Part shown: positions 1 through 32,500 of the stretch, in pieces | Layout of the letters: every line of letters starts with the position of its first letter | Numbering within the stretch: position 1 is the first letter of the stretch | Origin: Hormiphora californensis | Lineage: Eukaryota > Ctenophora > Tentaculata > Cydippida > Pleurobrachiidae | NCBI GenBank assembly: GCA_020137815.1 | Contig: CM035352.1 | Location: 3,169,131-3,233,130 of the forward strand | DNA length: 64,000 nucleotides | Direction of reading: 5' to 3' | Translations under genes and position numbers: made by a program | Notes under the pieces: model-generated | Told to the model about the DNA's origin: nothing | The model's database searches: none | The model's input: the letters and a program-made list of their open reading frames with translations, nothing else

Positions 1-9
1 CTCACCTAG

Positions 10-20257
<20,248 letters not shown>

Positions 20258-20824
20258 GGGCGGTATCACTCCCAGGGTGACATGGAGAAAGGGACAGGGT
20301 GACATGAAGAAAGGCAGCTGACAGCACAATGCCTGACCACTCTCTCTCCTCACTCCGCACATTTAAGAGCGAACTACGCGAGAAAGGGTCAATGAGATAA
20401 CATGCCTGGCAGAAAAGTAGGATTCACGTCGCCTAGTCGGGAGTATTATATATTCCAAAGGAATACTGAACAGAGTCAGAGTAGCCTCCAAGGACAGTGT
20501 ATCATGTCAATTTTTTTGGCAAAGAAAGACTAACTTGATTTTTGTATGATCCATGTATTTTGTGATTGTTTTATTTTTTTAGTGACAAAAAATAGACATT
20601 CATACGACTATGTTTTTTCATTGAATACATTTTTCAATTATCTAACTTTCTATTTCCCCTAGCCACCAATCATGTCTTGTTGTCTTTCAATGGAGTGACA
20701 CCTCAGCGGAGATCTTATTTCTAGAGGAACATCACCACCTCCTTCTACCACAATCTATACTGCTGACAACTGTTCTATCCGACTCCATCTCCAACACATA
20801 TTATACTGAACCCTAATTGTCACC

Positions 20825-22158
20825 ATGTCACTAGTAGACAAAGTAGTGAAGCGGATGATTGTCACCAGCTTCTTTGGAGATGGCTGGGGAGATAAGGAAA
20901 CGTACTCCAAACTCCTCTCCCTCAGATCTGTCTACCAGGATCGCCAACTCCTTCATAAAAACTATTATTCTGACAGCCAATTGTCCGTTAAACAGATGAA
21001 AGGCGGATCAAAACACCTCACCAGCTTCGAGGGTCGGTTTGAATCGCCCCTTGCCAATACGGGGATACTCCCCGAGGAGTCTCGCTATTGCCGGTTCCAC
21101 CTTCACCTGCCCGCAGATTTTAACCCCTCCACCCGGGTGTGCCTCCTATTTGCTCCGACTGGGGACCATTCCTTCTGGAGACGGTACCGGTTCCTCTCCT
21201 ACCCCCTTGCTCGGGAGTACGGTATTGGCTCCGTTGTCGTGGAGAATCCCTTCTACGGGAGCCGGAAACCCAAGAATCAAACTCGCTCCGGAATCAGACA
21301 AGTATCAGACCTCTTTACCATGGGTTCCGCTTTAATCCTTGAAGGAGGTTTCCTTTTAAACTGGCTACAAGACGAACATGGGTTTTCCTCTCTTGGTATC
21401 TCCGGTGTGTCTTTGGGGGGACATAACGCCTCCCTTACCGCTGCGGTCTACCAGAGACCCCTCGCGACTATCCCATGCCTAAGCTGGAGCACGGCAGCTC
21501 ACACCTTCAGTGATGGCATCATATCAGGCCAGCTGTATGTGGAGTGTGCTGAGAGATCAACTTAGCCCGGAGAAAGTTGCCGAGATAAAGGAGGTTGTGA
21601 GGTTAACTGACAATGAGATCCTAGAGTTGTTACAAAGTGGGGAGGTCAAGGAGAAGAGTTCCGGGCCGGGCAGTTTGGTCAGTAAGATACTTCATTCTGA
21701 CCGTCTGACATCACTAACTAGCTCCCTGGGAGAGGGCAGTAGGAGCTCACAGAATCTCCAGTCTTACCAACTCCATAGGAGTGGGCGGACGGACAGCCAG
21801 CAAAGACCGGACCACTTCACTTTACATGCGGCTACTAATCGACGAGTTCTCGAATTTAAAAAACTACCCCACACTGACTCGCCCTGAGTCGGCCGTTGTA
21901 GTCGTGGCAGAGGAGGACTTGTACGTGACGCGGCCGAGCGATGACCACATGATTCAGGATATCAGTGAGATATGGCCCGGGTGCGAGGTAAGGGTGGTGA
22001 AAGGGGGCCACATTACGAGCTATTTGACACATAACGGCACATTCAGAAGTGCGATTAGCGATGCATTTGATCGTCTCGAGGCTGGGAAGGATGATTGTAC
22101 GGAACGGACAGGTAGTTTGGATAAACAATTAGGGTCTACTGAAGATATCACTGCTTAA
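20825..22158 (+). CDS. ABHD18: ABHD18-like alpha/beta hydrolase, two apparent +1 frameshifts
   Basis: ABHD18 (C4orf29) is a conserved alpha/beta-hydrolase fold protein of poorly known substrate. It starts at ATG 20825 (context CACCATGT) and looks intronless. The first frame (to 21565) gives FFGDGWGDKE, LLFAPTGDHSFWRR, VVENPFYGSRKPKNQ, the nucleophile elbow SGVSLGGH and IPCLSWSTAA. Family-like sequence then continues in the next frame (VLRDQLSPEK, from about 21540), and again in the third frame from about 21781 (MRLLIDEFSNL, VVVAEEDLYV, SEIWPGCEVRVVKGGHI with the catalytic-type His, to TAA 22156-22158). Shifts fall at about 21525-21545 and 21660-21780. Since the sequence is otherwise conserved, base errors in the assembly seem more likely than a pseudogene. 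C2CD5 ends 567 bp upstream on the same strand. Confidence 0.85.
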
Positions 22159-22450
22159 GGGATTTTATATGAAGTAAGAAGTGATTGATTATTTGTACTA
22201 CGGGTGTTATATTAGCTGATTAATAATTACTTAGTTAATTAGCTAACTAATTACTGTGTTAGGGAACACAACTAAAAGAATTTGTATTGTTCAGCTACTG
22301 AACTTATCACATTTGTATATTTGTTTTAGATAGTCAGTCTACTAAGACTTCCTAATAGGTACTGATAATAGATTAAGAGTAAACCATAATTTGAGATTAT
22401 ATTAGAATAATTTAGATGTGTGTAGATCTAGATAACATTCATAAGTATCA

Positions 22451-22527
22451 GAATTATTCTGTCTGGCGCCGCCGACCCCATCTGAGAATCAAATGGGGGG
22501 TATGGCGCCGCCATACAGGAATTATTA
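22451..22527. mobile_element. Palindromic MITE with 9-bp target duplication
   Basis: Element TGTCTGGCGCCGCC...GGCGCCGCCATACAG (22460-22518). Flanks GAATTATTC and GAATTATTA are an 8/9 matching duplication. The inside contains mirrored ACCCCATCTGA and TCAAATGGGG. Confidence 0.8.
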
Positions 22528-22632
22528 GTATTTCTGAAACTTAAAAGTAAAAGTGTTTTCTCAGACTCAGAGCCTGTAGAGAGGAAAATTAACAATGCCA
22601 TGTAAAGTGTGATCAGTTACCCAATGGGGTAA

Positions 22633-22690
22633 TGATCTCGCTGTCTGACGCCGCAGACCCCATCTGAGCGCCGCCAGACAGTGATCTAGC
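22633..22690. mobile_element. Palindromic MITE with 9-bp target duplication
   Basis: Short 40-bp copy TGTCTGACGCCGC...GCCAGACAG. Flanks TGATCTCGC and TGATCTAGC match 8/9. Confidence 0.75.
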
Positions 22691-23399
22691 GACCCGCTTT
22701 GATTATCAGTGGGTTCCGATCAGGAAGATGCCGCCAGCCAGCTGCATTTTGCTTGTGGCCCACATGTCAGGTGGCTCAGACAAAATAGGTCAAGTGATAA
22801 GAACTTTACTACACTAATAGTAATTGGGAGCATGTGCAGCTGCGTGTGTAAAGTAAAAGTGTTTTCTCAGACTCAGAGCCTGTAGAATTAAAGGAGAGGA
22901 AAATTAACAATGCCATGTAAAGTGTGATCTAGACAGTTAAAATAGGTCAAGTGATAAGAATTAAGAACTTTACTACACTAATTGGGAGCATGTGCAGCTG
23001 CGTGTGTAAAATGTGTTTTTATGCAATTGCATAATATCAATATTGTTATTGTTTCCGTTAAAAAATATGTTGTTTTGTTGCATTGTAACCGAAATGGAGC
23101 ATTGTACATGAAAGTGAAATTTCTCCCTAGACTCCTTGTGAATCAACTCACCTTTCTCTGAACCCCCGCCACATCCCAGACATATCCACAAACCCCACAC
23201 CAGCCCCCAGCCATCACCTGCCACCCACGAGTAGGGCTCTCTTTCTCGAAATTTAACTGTTTTCGACGAGATTTTTCGAGGCGTCTGCGCCAATTCCAGG
23301 AAGCAGTACAAGTGATGTCCAAACAATCAGGGCCTAGAAAAAGGTCTAGCCTATCGTTCTAGGGGGGGCTCTTTTTTGAAATTTTTTTCACGAAGAGCC

Positions 23400-23522
23400 C
23401 TACCCACGAGCCCCTACCCCCAGCCCCTACCCCCAGCCAATGCCATGATCACCAACCCCTACCCCCAGCCAATGCCATGATCACCAGCCCCTACCCCCAG
23501 CCAATGACATGATCACCAGCCA
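23400..23522 (+). repeat. Tandem repeat with CCCCTACCCCCAGCC core
   Basis: Several copies of CCCCTACCCCCAGCC joined to AATGCCATGATCACCA, ending about 85 bp before the exon at 23607. Confidence 0.8.
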
Positions 23523-23606
23523 CCCAGATACCTGAGATATACCATGCCCTGGTGATAATGGTTTGTGTGTGTGAACTCATTGTATTTTACTAACCCTCTA
23601 TTATAG

Positions 23607-25274
23607 GAATCCTATTACAGAAATATCCCACTTTTATCCAGCCAATTAGGAACTGGAAGGAACCCCTCAAGGATACATATGACAAATTAGATAAGCCTTC
23701 CGAAATGAATGGTAATTATAATTCTTCTTCCCACCCCTTAAAATCAAAGATCCCATTCATACTCTCTCTCATGCTCCCTACATTCCCCATTCAAATAACT
23801 CACACTTTCTTCTCTTTAGCCGAAGATAACAAGATTCAAATACCTGGGTATACTCCTTGGATCTACCAGAACGACCGGCAATACATTTCCGATTATCTAC
23901 AATCCACTCAATCAGATCACAAGTTTAATGTCTCCTTTTGGAAGGTACGTGAAATGTGTGTTTTTTGCTTGTATGAGCTGTCTGGCGCCGCGACCCCATC
24001 TGACTATCTGAGCGCACTGAGAATCAAATTTGGGTATGGCGCCGCCATACAGTCTATGAGCGGCGTTGTTAAATAAAAGTTATAGCCAAAATAAATGCTG
24101 GTTAAAGTTGTTAAATTTCCTGGACACCCAGTGGGTGACTCAGGAAAGTGAAACAGAAAGATACGGCTAGCAACAGAAAGGTACGGCTAGCAAGTAAAGA
24201 GAGAGAGAGAGCGAGAGAGAAGCAAGAAAAATGAAGTCACACAAGAACACAGGAGGGAGAGCCGTGGAACTGGAAGCTAGACAACAAACTAGAGGGATAG
24301 GAACAAACAAAAATACAAAAAACAACAAACTAGAGGGATAGGAACAAACAAAAATACACAAAAAACAAGAATTGTTAGATCTCCACTGTTTATTGTATCG
24401 TGGAGAACGTGTACTATTAGGAATGACCGACCACTAACAAAACAACTAACGAGCATCCCAGAATCGTGTCACATATGTATATCGATCTATCCCTCTCATT
24501 AGAATTTTCTAGTGGTTTTGTTAGTACTACTAACAAAACCACTGACAAAAGTACTAACAAAAACAGTGTTTTTGTTAGTACTTTTGTTAGTGGTTTTGTT
24601 AGTGGTTTTGTTAGTCCTTTTGTCAGTGGTTTTGTTAGTCCTTTTGTCAGTGGTTTTGTTAGTACTTTTGTTAGTGGTTTTGTTAGTGTTTTTGTTAGTA
24701 CTTTTGTCAGTGGTTTTGTTAGTGGTTTTGTTAGTCCTTTTGTCAGTGGTTTTGTTAGTCCTTTTGTCAGTGGTTTTGTTAGTACTTTTGACAGTGGTTT
24801 TGTTAGTATTTTTGTCAGTGGTTTTGTTAGTATTTTTGTTAGACGTTAGTGCTTTTGTTAGTGGTTTTGTTAGTCCTTTTGTTAGTGGTCGTGGTCTTCT
24901 TTTCTAAGGAAGGTTTGAAGGCGCTACGAAGGCGTTACGAGTATCTTCTGTTGAACTGGAACATCACCAAGAGAAAGATTTTAGAAATGCTTGATTCTTT
25001 TCACGGGTTATCGTTTTGCTCTCTGCTCTCCCATCTATCTTCAAGAATCTCTAGATAGAGATAGATAGGAGAGCGATATGATATCAGAAAGCTTTTTCTC
25101 TCTCTTGGTGATCTCCTCTTTACACGGGTTTTGCTCTCTACTCTCCCATTAGAAGAGCGAGATCAGAAAGCTTCTCTCTCTCTCTCTCTATCTCTCTATC
25201 TCTCTCTCCCCCCCCCCCTCTCTCTCTCTCTATCTCTCTCCCTCCCTCTCTCTCTCTCGCTCTCTCTCTCTCTC

Positions 25275-25326
<52 letters not shown>

Positions 25327-25425
25327 TCCTCTCTCTCTCTCTTCACTCTCTCTCTTCCTCTCTCTCTCCTCTCTCTCTCTGCTCTCATCCTCTCTCTCTC
25401 TACTACTCTCTCTCTCTTCTCGTCT

Positions 25426-25461
<36 letters not shown>

Positions 25462-26516
25462 AATTGTTGCTCCTTGCGCTCTTTTTCTTGAACTCTAGCA
25501 AATGGAGGTGGTTTGAGATTCTTTACACTAAACTGTAGAGAAAGGGAGAGAGACTATTGTAGCATCACCAGTGGGGAGAGGACAGTCTTGTATGAGACAA
25601 CTATCTCTCTTTCTCTACAGGCTAGCGTCTCACTCTGTCTCCATCTAACTCTGTCTCCATCTCATTCTCTGTCTCCAACTCACTCTGTCTCCATCTCACT
25701 CTGTCTCCATCTAACTCTGTCTCCATCTCATTCGGTCTCCATCTAACTCTGTCTCCATCTCACTCGGTCTCCATCTAACTCTGTCTCCATCTAACTCTGT
25801 CTCCATCTAACTCTGTCTCCATCTCACTCGGTCTCCATCTAACTCTGTCTCCATCTAACTCTGTCTCCAACTCACTCGGTCTCCATCTAACTCTGTCTCC
25901 ATCTCACTCTGTCTCCATCTCACTCTGTCTCCATCTCACTCTGTCTTCATCTCACTCTGTCTCCATCTCACTCGGTCTCCATCTCACTCGGTCTCCATCT
26001 AACTCTGTCTCCATCTCATTCTCTGTCTCCAACTCACTCTGTCTCCATCTCACTCTGTCTCCATCTCACTCTGTCTCCAACTCACTCTGTCTTCATCTCA
26101 CTCTGTCTCCATCTCACTGTCTTCATCTCACTCTGTCTCCAACTCACTTTGTCTCCATCTCACTCCATCTCTTTCTATCTCAAAAACTACAGCCGGATCA
26201 GAGAGGGAAAGATAATGATGAAAAAACCGGAGAGGGCAAAGGTGTCAGTTGTACAGTTGTTAGTGGTTTTGTTAGTATTTTTGTCAGTGGTTTTGTTATT
26301 GCTTCTGTTAGTGGTTTTGTTAGTGGTTTTGTTAGTGGTCATGGCCTTCTTTTCTAAGGAAGGTTTGAAGGCGCTACGAGTATTTCTGTTGAACTGGAAC
26401 ATCACCAAGAGAAAGATTTTAGAAATGCTCGATTCTTTTCACGGGTTATCGTTTTGCTCTCTACTCTCCCATCTATCTTCAAGAATCTCTAGCTAGAAGA
26501 GCGAGATCAGAAAGCT

Positions 26517-26557
<41 letters not shown>

Positions 26558-29500
26558 ATCTATCTCTCGCTCATTGTGCTCCTTGCGCTCTTTTTCTTGA
26601 ACTCTAGCAAATGGAGGTGGTTTGAGATTCTTTACACTAAACTGTAGAGAAAGGGAGAGACTATTGTAGCATCACCAGTGGGGAGAGGACAGTCTTGTAT
26701 GAGACAACTATCTCTCTTTCTCTACAGGCTAGCGTAGAGACTAGAGAGGTGGATTTCTCGCTCTCCTTTCTCAGGGAGGCATTTTCTAAACTGGAGTTAA
26801 AAATAGTAACCACGGATAATCCTTGGGAAGAGTGTCCCCCTCACCGTCTCCCCTCACCCTCTCGTGCTTTCCAATAGTCCGGTGTGCCATCGCCACGTGG
26901 TGCTGAATTGGAGCACAACAACTACCCCAATAATGAATGGGGGGGTGCCGGCCAATAATTAATGAGGATGAGGTCTTGTCCAGCGTTTTTCGAATTAATG
27001 AGGGCCCTCAAAAATCCTCAACAATTATTTTATAGTTTTTACAAAATTTTTGACGATTACGAATATTATTGGGCATACACATTCCTTAATAGGAGTAAAA
27101 CAGTTAGACAATTTTCCCAGATACACTGGTGATGGCCCTAAAAACATCCTCAAAAGTCCTCAAAATGAGGCGAAATCGTCAATGTAAATATGGGGTAAAT
27201 TTGTGCTGCCTCCACTCTGACGCGTGAGGCCCGGGTTCGATTCCCGACCGGGCCCGGGTGGGGACACTTTTTTTTAAATTTTGAAAACTTTATAAATGAT
27301 TTATAAATGATTTCTAAAAATTTTCTAGACATTTATCTTACTAGGCAGCAAAATCGTTGATTTTTGGGACAAAGTTGGCCGCATATTTGACTGAAAATTG
27401 TATTTATCTAAAATTTTGAAAATCTGGGCACCGGGGTCTTGTCAAGCATGTGAAGTTAATAACTTTGCTAAAAGAAAGCAGTGCTTCAAATGTGGGAAGC
27501 CAAAGAGCACAGTCAAGAGCACTGGAATTGATAATCAGTGCATTTTATACCTCTAAAATATAATCTATTATTGTTTTTTATCAGGCATTTGCTGTGTTTA
27601 TGTTTAAATAGAACGAAACATTTTTGAGGATTTTTGAGGATTTTTGAGGATTTTTGAGGGCTTGTCCAGCAAATAATAAATGAGGATTTTTGAGGTGACC
27701 TCAAAAATCCTCATAAATTCCGGCCGGAACCCCCCCTAATGAATATTATTATCAATCCACCCTCCCCAGGCGATCCTAGTCTGGTTGGAAGGAAGGACAG
27801 AGGAGGTCAAAGAGAGGGATGCAGAAAACTTCCTGGGTCCACTCTCTAACACCCTCCTCAAGGTCTACCTGGAGCGAGGCATGCAGTATGATTCTGGGCT
27901 ACTGAAAATTACCAAGTTTCATTTGGCGGCATTTCTTAAGGTATGTGAGTTTTTTGTCAGGCAAACATCCCTCCTCAATAAGTGAGTTGGACATCTCCCT
28001 GTCAATGCTCTGACAGTTCTTGCGCGCTCAGGCCAGACAGATATCTCCAGACTTCCAAGGTCCAAGTAGTTAGTACCTCCCTGTCTGGCGCCGCGACCCA
28101 TCTGAGCGCACTGTTGCACGCTCAGAGAATCAAATGGGGTATGGCGCCGCCATACAGGTACCTCCCATTCCTTCCCAAATAACTGCTGTCATTGGCCTGA
28201 CAGGATAACTGTCCTGCATGGCCAATGTCCTCTCTATAGTGTGCTGACACAGAACCACGTTTAGTTACTGAAGATGGGACCTAGCCTCGATGCATCTACA
28301 CGACCGACTGCAGTTCTCGAACCATACCTAGGAGTACTCAGGACCCTTATTCAGCTGGAAACTAACAACACAGAATTTTGTGAACTTAGAAACAATTTCA
28401 AGTCGCAGGTAAAATAATGGGTTATTGGTTTTATTGGTTGTATTAACATTTTGTAGTTTCCTAGCCGGGTGGGCAGCTGCGTTGGGCAAGAAGATGAAGG
28501 GAAAACATAATGCCTTCTCAGTAGACAAGAATAACACGAGTTATTTTGGTACCTCTCAGGTTCTCAAAGTCAAACTGTAAATCCAAAACTACCTGTCTGG
28601 CGCCGCCAACCCCATCTGAGCGCACTGTCAAATTGGGGTATAGGCGCCGCCATACAGGAAACTACCAGGTTTTCCAAATGCCCCCTTCTCGTTGTATGAC
28701 TCAATACCATTCCCTCAGCTACTGGATCTTCTACCCAAGCCCACTGACAGTGAGTTTGATGATGTAATCCCTGAATTCCTACTGATAAAAGAACTGGAGG
28801 ACCCCCACGGGGATTTAACCACTGCTTTTAACATCCTATGTCATGTTAGGGATCCCACCTTCAAAGTTGCCCTGGGTACAAGGTATGTGTTTTACATTTC
28901 CCTGTATGGAGTCGGCTGGGGCCTGTCTCTGGCGGCGGCGACCCGATCTGGCGGCGGCGTGAATTAAAACGGGGTCTGGCGCCGCCAGATGGAACAAGAC
29001 AAGGGGAGGCCAGGGGTGTGATGAAACCTCTCATTTCACTCCTAAAATTCGTAAAATTACACCCCCTCAACTCGTTCCAGGTCGGTTACTTTGATTCACT
29101 ACACGATCATCCAGATGAGCTCTCTCTGCCTTTCCATCTCATCACCCCAGGAACTGGAAACTCTTGAGAGGATTCTATTTGGACAGATACAAAGCGATGT
29201 ATCCCCCCTGTGTGCTCTAGTTGCTGGTGATATCCTCGTATATCTTGCTAGGTAGGGTGTTGTGAAGGGAGGGGGGAGTAATTGTGGAGGGGGAGTAATT
29301 GTGGAGGGGGGGGGGGGGGGGGGTAATTGTGGAGGGGGGTGTAATTGTTGAGGGTGGCGGGGGCTTGTTGTCAACCAAACAATCGGTGTCGTCCGAACTG
29401 TCGTTCCACTGTCCATCCTTCTCTTATAATAATTGAAAGCGAGTGCAAACAGTCAGATTTTCTAGTGGACAGAAACGATGGTCAATGAATATTTCAATAT

Positions 29501-32500
29501 TTTGTTTTGATCTCACCCATCCTTCATTATAATACACTACAAATCCTTCATAGGTTGGCTCCACCTGAGTACGTCACAGGGTTGCTGGGAGGATTAGGGG
29601 GTGCAAGTGGTGTGATAGTTAGCCGCCTCAAAGCCTTCACGGTATCTGCTCCTAGAGAGAGTGCGGATAGGGTGGTGGAAAAGTGGAATAGGAACCAGTG
29701 CTCTACAGGTAATTAATCTTGATGATACATAGGTGTCATGTTTCTGGCCCACCCTGTACATAGGTGTCATGTTTAGAAGTTGACAATGTGCTAAACTGGT
29801 ACCAGACCCCATTTCCACTCACTTCTAGAAGTGAGAAGAAACATCTCAGACAGTGCTTTCAGATCTAATCAGATCGCATCACCAGAAAGCTGCTTTCTGA
29901 CTCCCCTTAATTGAATTAATTAATTGAATTAAGTTAATTCTCCTCGCCAGGTGATCTCCTGAAGGCACTACCTCACTGTACAAACGTCCTCCCTCTCCTT
30001 GAGGAGATCCTGGCCCACCTGACTGGGACACCCTGTACGGTAGAAAGAGAGACAGTACTAACCCAACTAATCGATGTGATACTGGGTTGTTTGCGGAGTA
30101 TTGAGGGAAATAGGAAGAGTTATAATGAAGATGATGTGATGGATGTGTTGGGGAGGGTTGTTGCAGGAGTGAGAGATGATGTTGTGGATGGTGTTGCGTG
30201 TGGTAAGTACTCAATCCTTGTCTATCACTATCAGTATCAATAAGGAAATAGTTGCACTTGCTGCTGTAAAGAAAAATTGTAGTACAGTCGGAAGACGATT
30301 TAGGGCCCCCCGATTTAGTGGCACCCCGATTTAGGGACAGGATTTTTTTCCCCCGATATACGAACATTAAAATAATTTGAACCCGATTTAGTGGACACCC
30401 CGATTTAGTGGACAAGAGCCTTTCCCCCGAGGGTGTCCCTAAATCGGGGTCCGACTGTATTATATTATTGGTAACGAAATTACCCGTCTACTCTGTAGAG
30501 GGGTAACAGAACCGCCTACCCAAATTCCTTAAAATGTATCGCTGACACGTCCAGGCATGGCACTCCACCCCACAATTACTATACTTTACGTAGGGCGCGA
30601 TGGCACGCCAGGACATGATATGTCACTAGTCTAAGATTTTGGCCTCCAAATCTGCTGTATTTTGCTAACTTTGTCGAATTTTCACGGCCAAACTATAACT
30701 TAATTTGAATTGATATTAACATAATTGTCCTAGGTATAGCCCATAGCACTATCTCACCGAATATGAAGTTTCAAAACCGCGATCTTCATTGAAATTTAAA
30801 TTCAAAAACAGTGTTAATGATGAAATAACATCAAAATTAACATACTACACAATTCTTGAGACAATTTCATGGTAGGCGGTAAATGTTAACCAGATCTGTG
30901 AGAATTTCGCACGTTTTTGCCCATAACTCAGCCATTTCTTGACCAATTTGCAGAATTTTTGGCTCATTGGAAAGAGGACATTGAGATTTTTCAAATAGGC
31001 TTAAGAAAATGAAAATTGGCGCAAATTGCGCGGCGTGGTGGCGAAAACGCGCATTTTGCGCCATGACGCCGCGCATTTTGCGCCGATTTTAGTTTTATTG
31101 GGCTCATTTGAAAGAGCTCAATGTCTTCTTTCCAACGCGCCCAAGATTTTGCAAATTGGTCAAGAAATGACTGAGTTATGGACAAAAACGTGGTTTTGCA
31201 CGTACGTTTTCTCTCAGATCTGGTTAACATTTACCGCCTACCCAATTTCATGGCCGAAGAAAAAGGATTCAGCCAAATCTGTTTTATGGTTGAGGCGGTA
31301 TTAATTTTTGAAAAATATGAAACCGATTCTGTTACCCCTACATAGGGCATTGCGATAGTAAGGCACGTTTTAGCGTGCCCGCAATGTAGGGGTAATTGCG
31401 TTACCAAATTATATTACCAATACCAGTGCAGTGTATATATATAATAATACTACTTTCCAAATTGTCCATTCAGATGTGATATGGTGCTACGCGAAACAGA
31501 AATCTAGCACGAATCCTGAACGGTACTGCTCCCGTTTTTCTCATTTGCTATCCTCACTTCTCGATAGACAGAGTGAATTTGTGAGACAGAAGACTCTGGT
31601 GACTCTGGCGTATCTTGCCCGGGTAAGTGGGAGACACTTGTTCAACAAGTTGTTGGCCTTGGGCTACTCCACCCCTTACTCAATAACTTTAGCTGTTGTA
31701 CACTGTACCCGATATTTCTTCAATTCAGAACGATCATTTTTTCCCCGCCTTCTCCATAAGATACATTTTTTCACCAGGTTACCCCCTACCCGAGTATCAT
31801 TCGAGATTTGCCAGTCAGACACAAGACCCTTCTGAAGACATTTCTCTCTCGTCGAGGACACGAAACTTCATTGGAGAGTGAAGAGACGAAGATGCGGAAG
31901 TTCAGATTATCTAAAGACCAATTTAAACCTGCGTCACACGGTACCAGGTATAGCATTACTCTATAGCTCATGGCCGCAGATGTTCTCTCTACAAGTCTAT
32001 CCTTTTCTCTCTATCTTCCGACTCCCTTCTTTCTCTCTGGTCCGGGTGGCTCCAGTCTCGACAAGTTGCATCTGGCCCTAGTTTGGAGTCATCATGTAGG
32101 CGTAGTGCATACACAGTCAACTACCCGCCTCACCCATTACTCAACAACTGCAGGAGACATCCTGTGAAATCATTTCTAATTTCATCTAACTATAGCATGA
32201 GTAATACACGGACACCATCACCATGTGATCCACATCTCGTTTACTCATTTGAAGAAACATTTATGGGAAATCAAGTAGAGCTGTCAATAGAGGCCTGAAG
32301 GGCGGGTCACACACATTCGCCCGCAATCTGCTGTCAGACACCGGAGTGATGCACAGCCGTTCAAATCTGTTTATATTCTTGGACGATATTATGCTGATTG
32401 CTGACGAACTTTCTATATATCTGCATTCTGCAGGTTGATAGTGCAATCTAGTGTGGATCAGCTAGTAAAGTGCTGGGATAGCCTGAGCGTGACACAGAGA

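Larger units (their letters stand above)
22159..23606. other. Intergenic, with MITEs and CCCC(A/T)-rich repeats
   Basis: Between ABHD18 and the next recognised exon. It holds two palindromic MITEs (22451, 22633), a local duplication (AAGTGTTTTCTCAGACTCAG occurs near 22550 and 22855, with similar flanks), and a repeat at 23400-23522. No convincing exon was seen, although first exons of the next gene could be hidden here. Confidence 0.6.

Noticed and set aside
24466-24907. Val/Ser-rich ORFs (FVSGFVS, VLLVVLL)
   Set aside because: Generated by a minisatellite whose unit keeps all frames open.
27150-27332. Minus-strand ORF with GNRTRASRVR
   Set aside because: Antisense translation of the tRNA T-arm motif in a mobile element, a common false ORF.
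32198-32298. Exon encoding MSNTRTPSPCDPHLVYSFEE
   Set aside because: A better phase match to the preceding exon (phase 2) starts at 32255 in another frame and continues into conserved-looking sequence.
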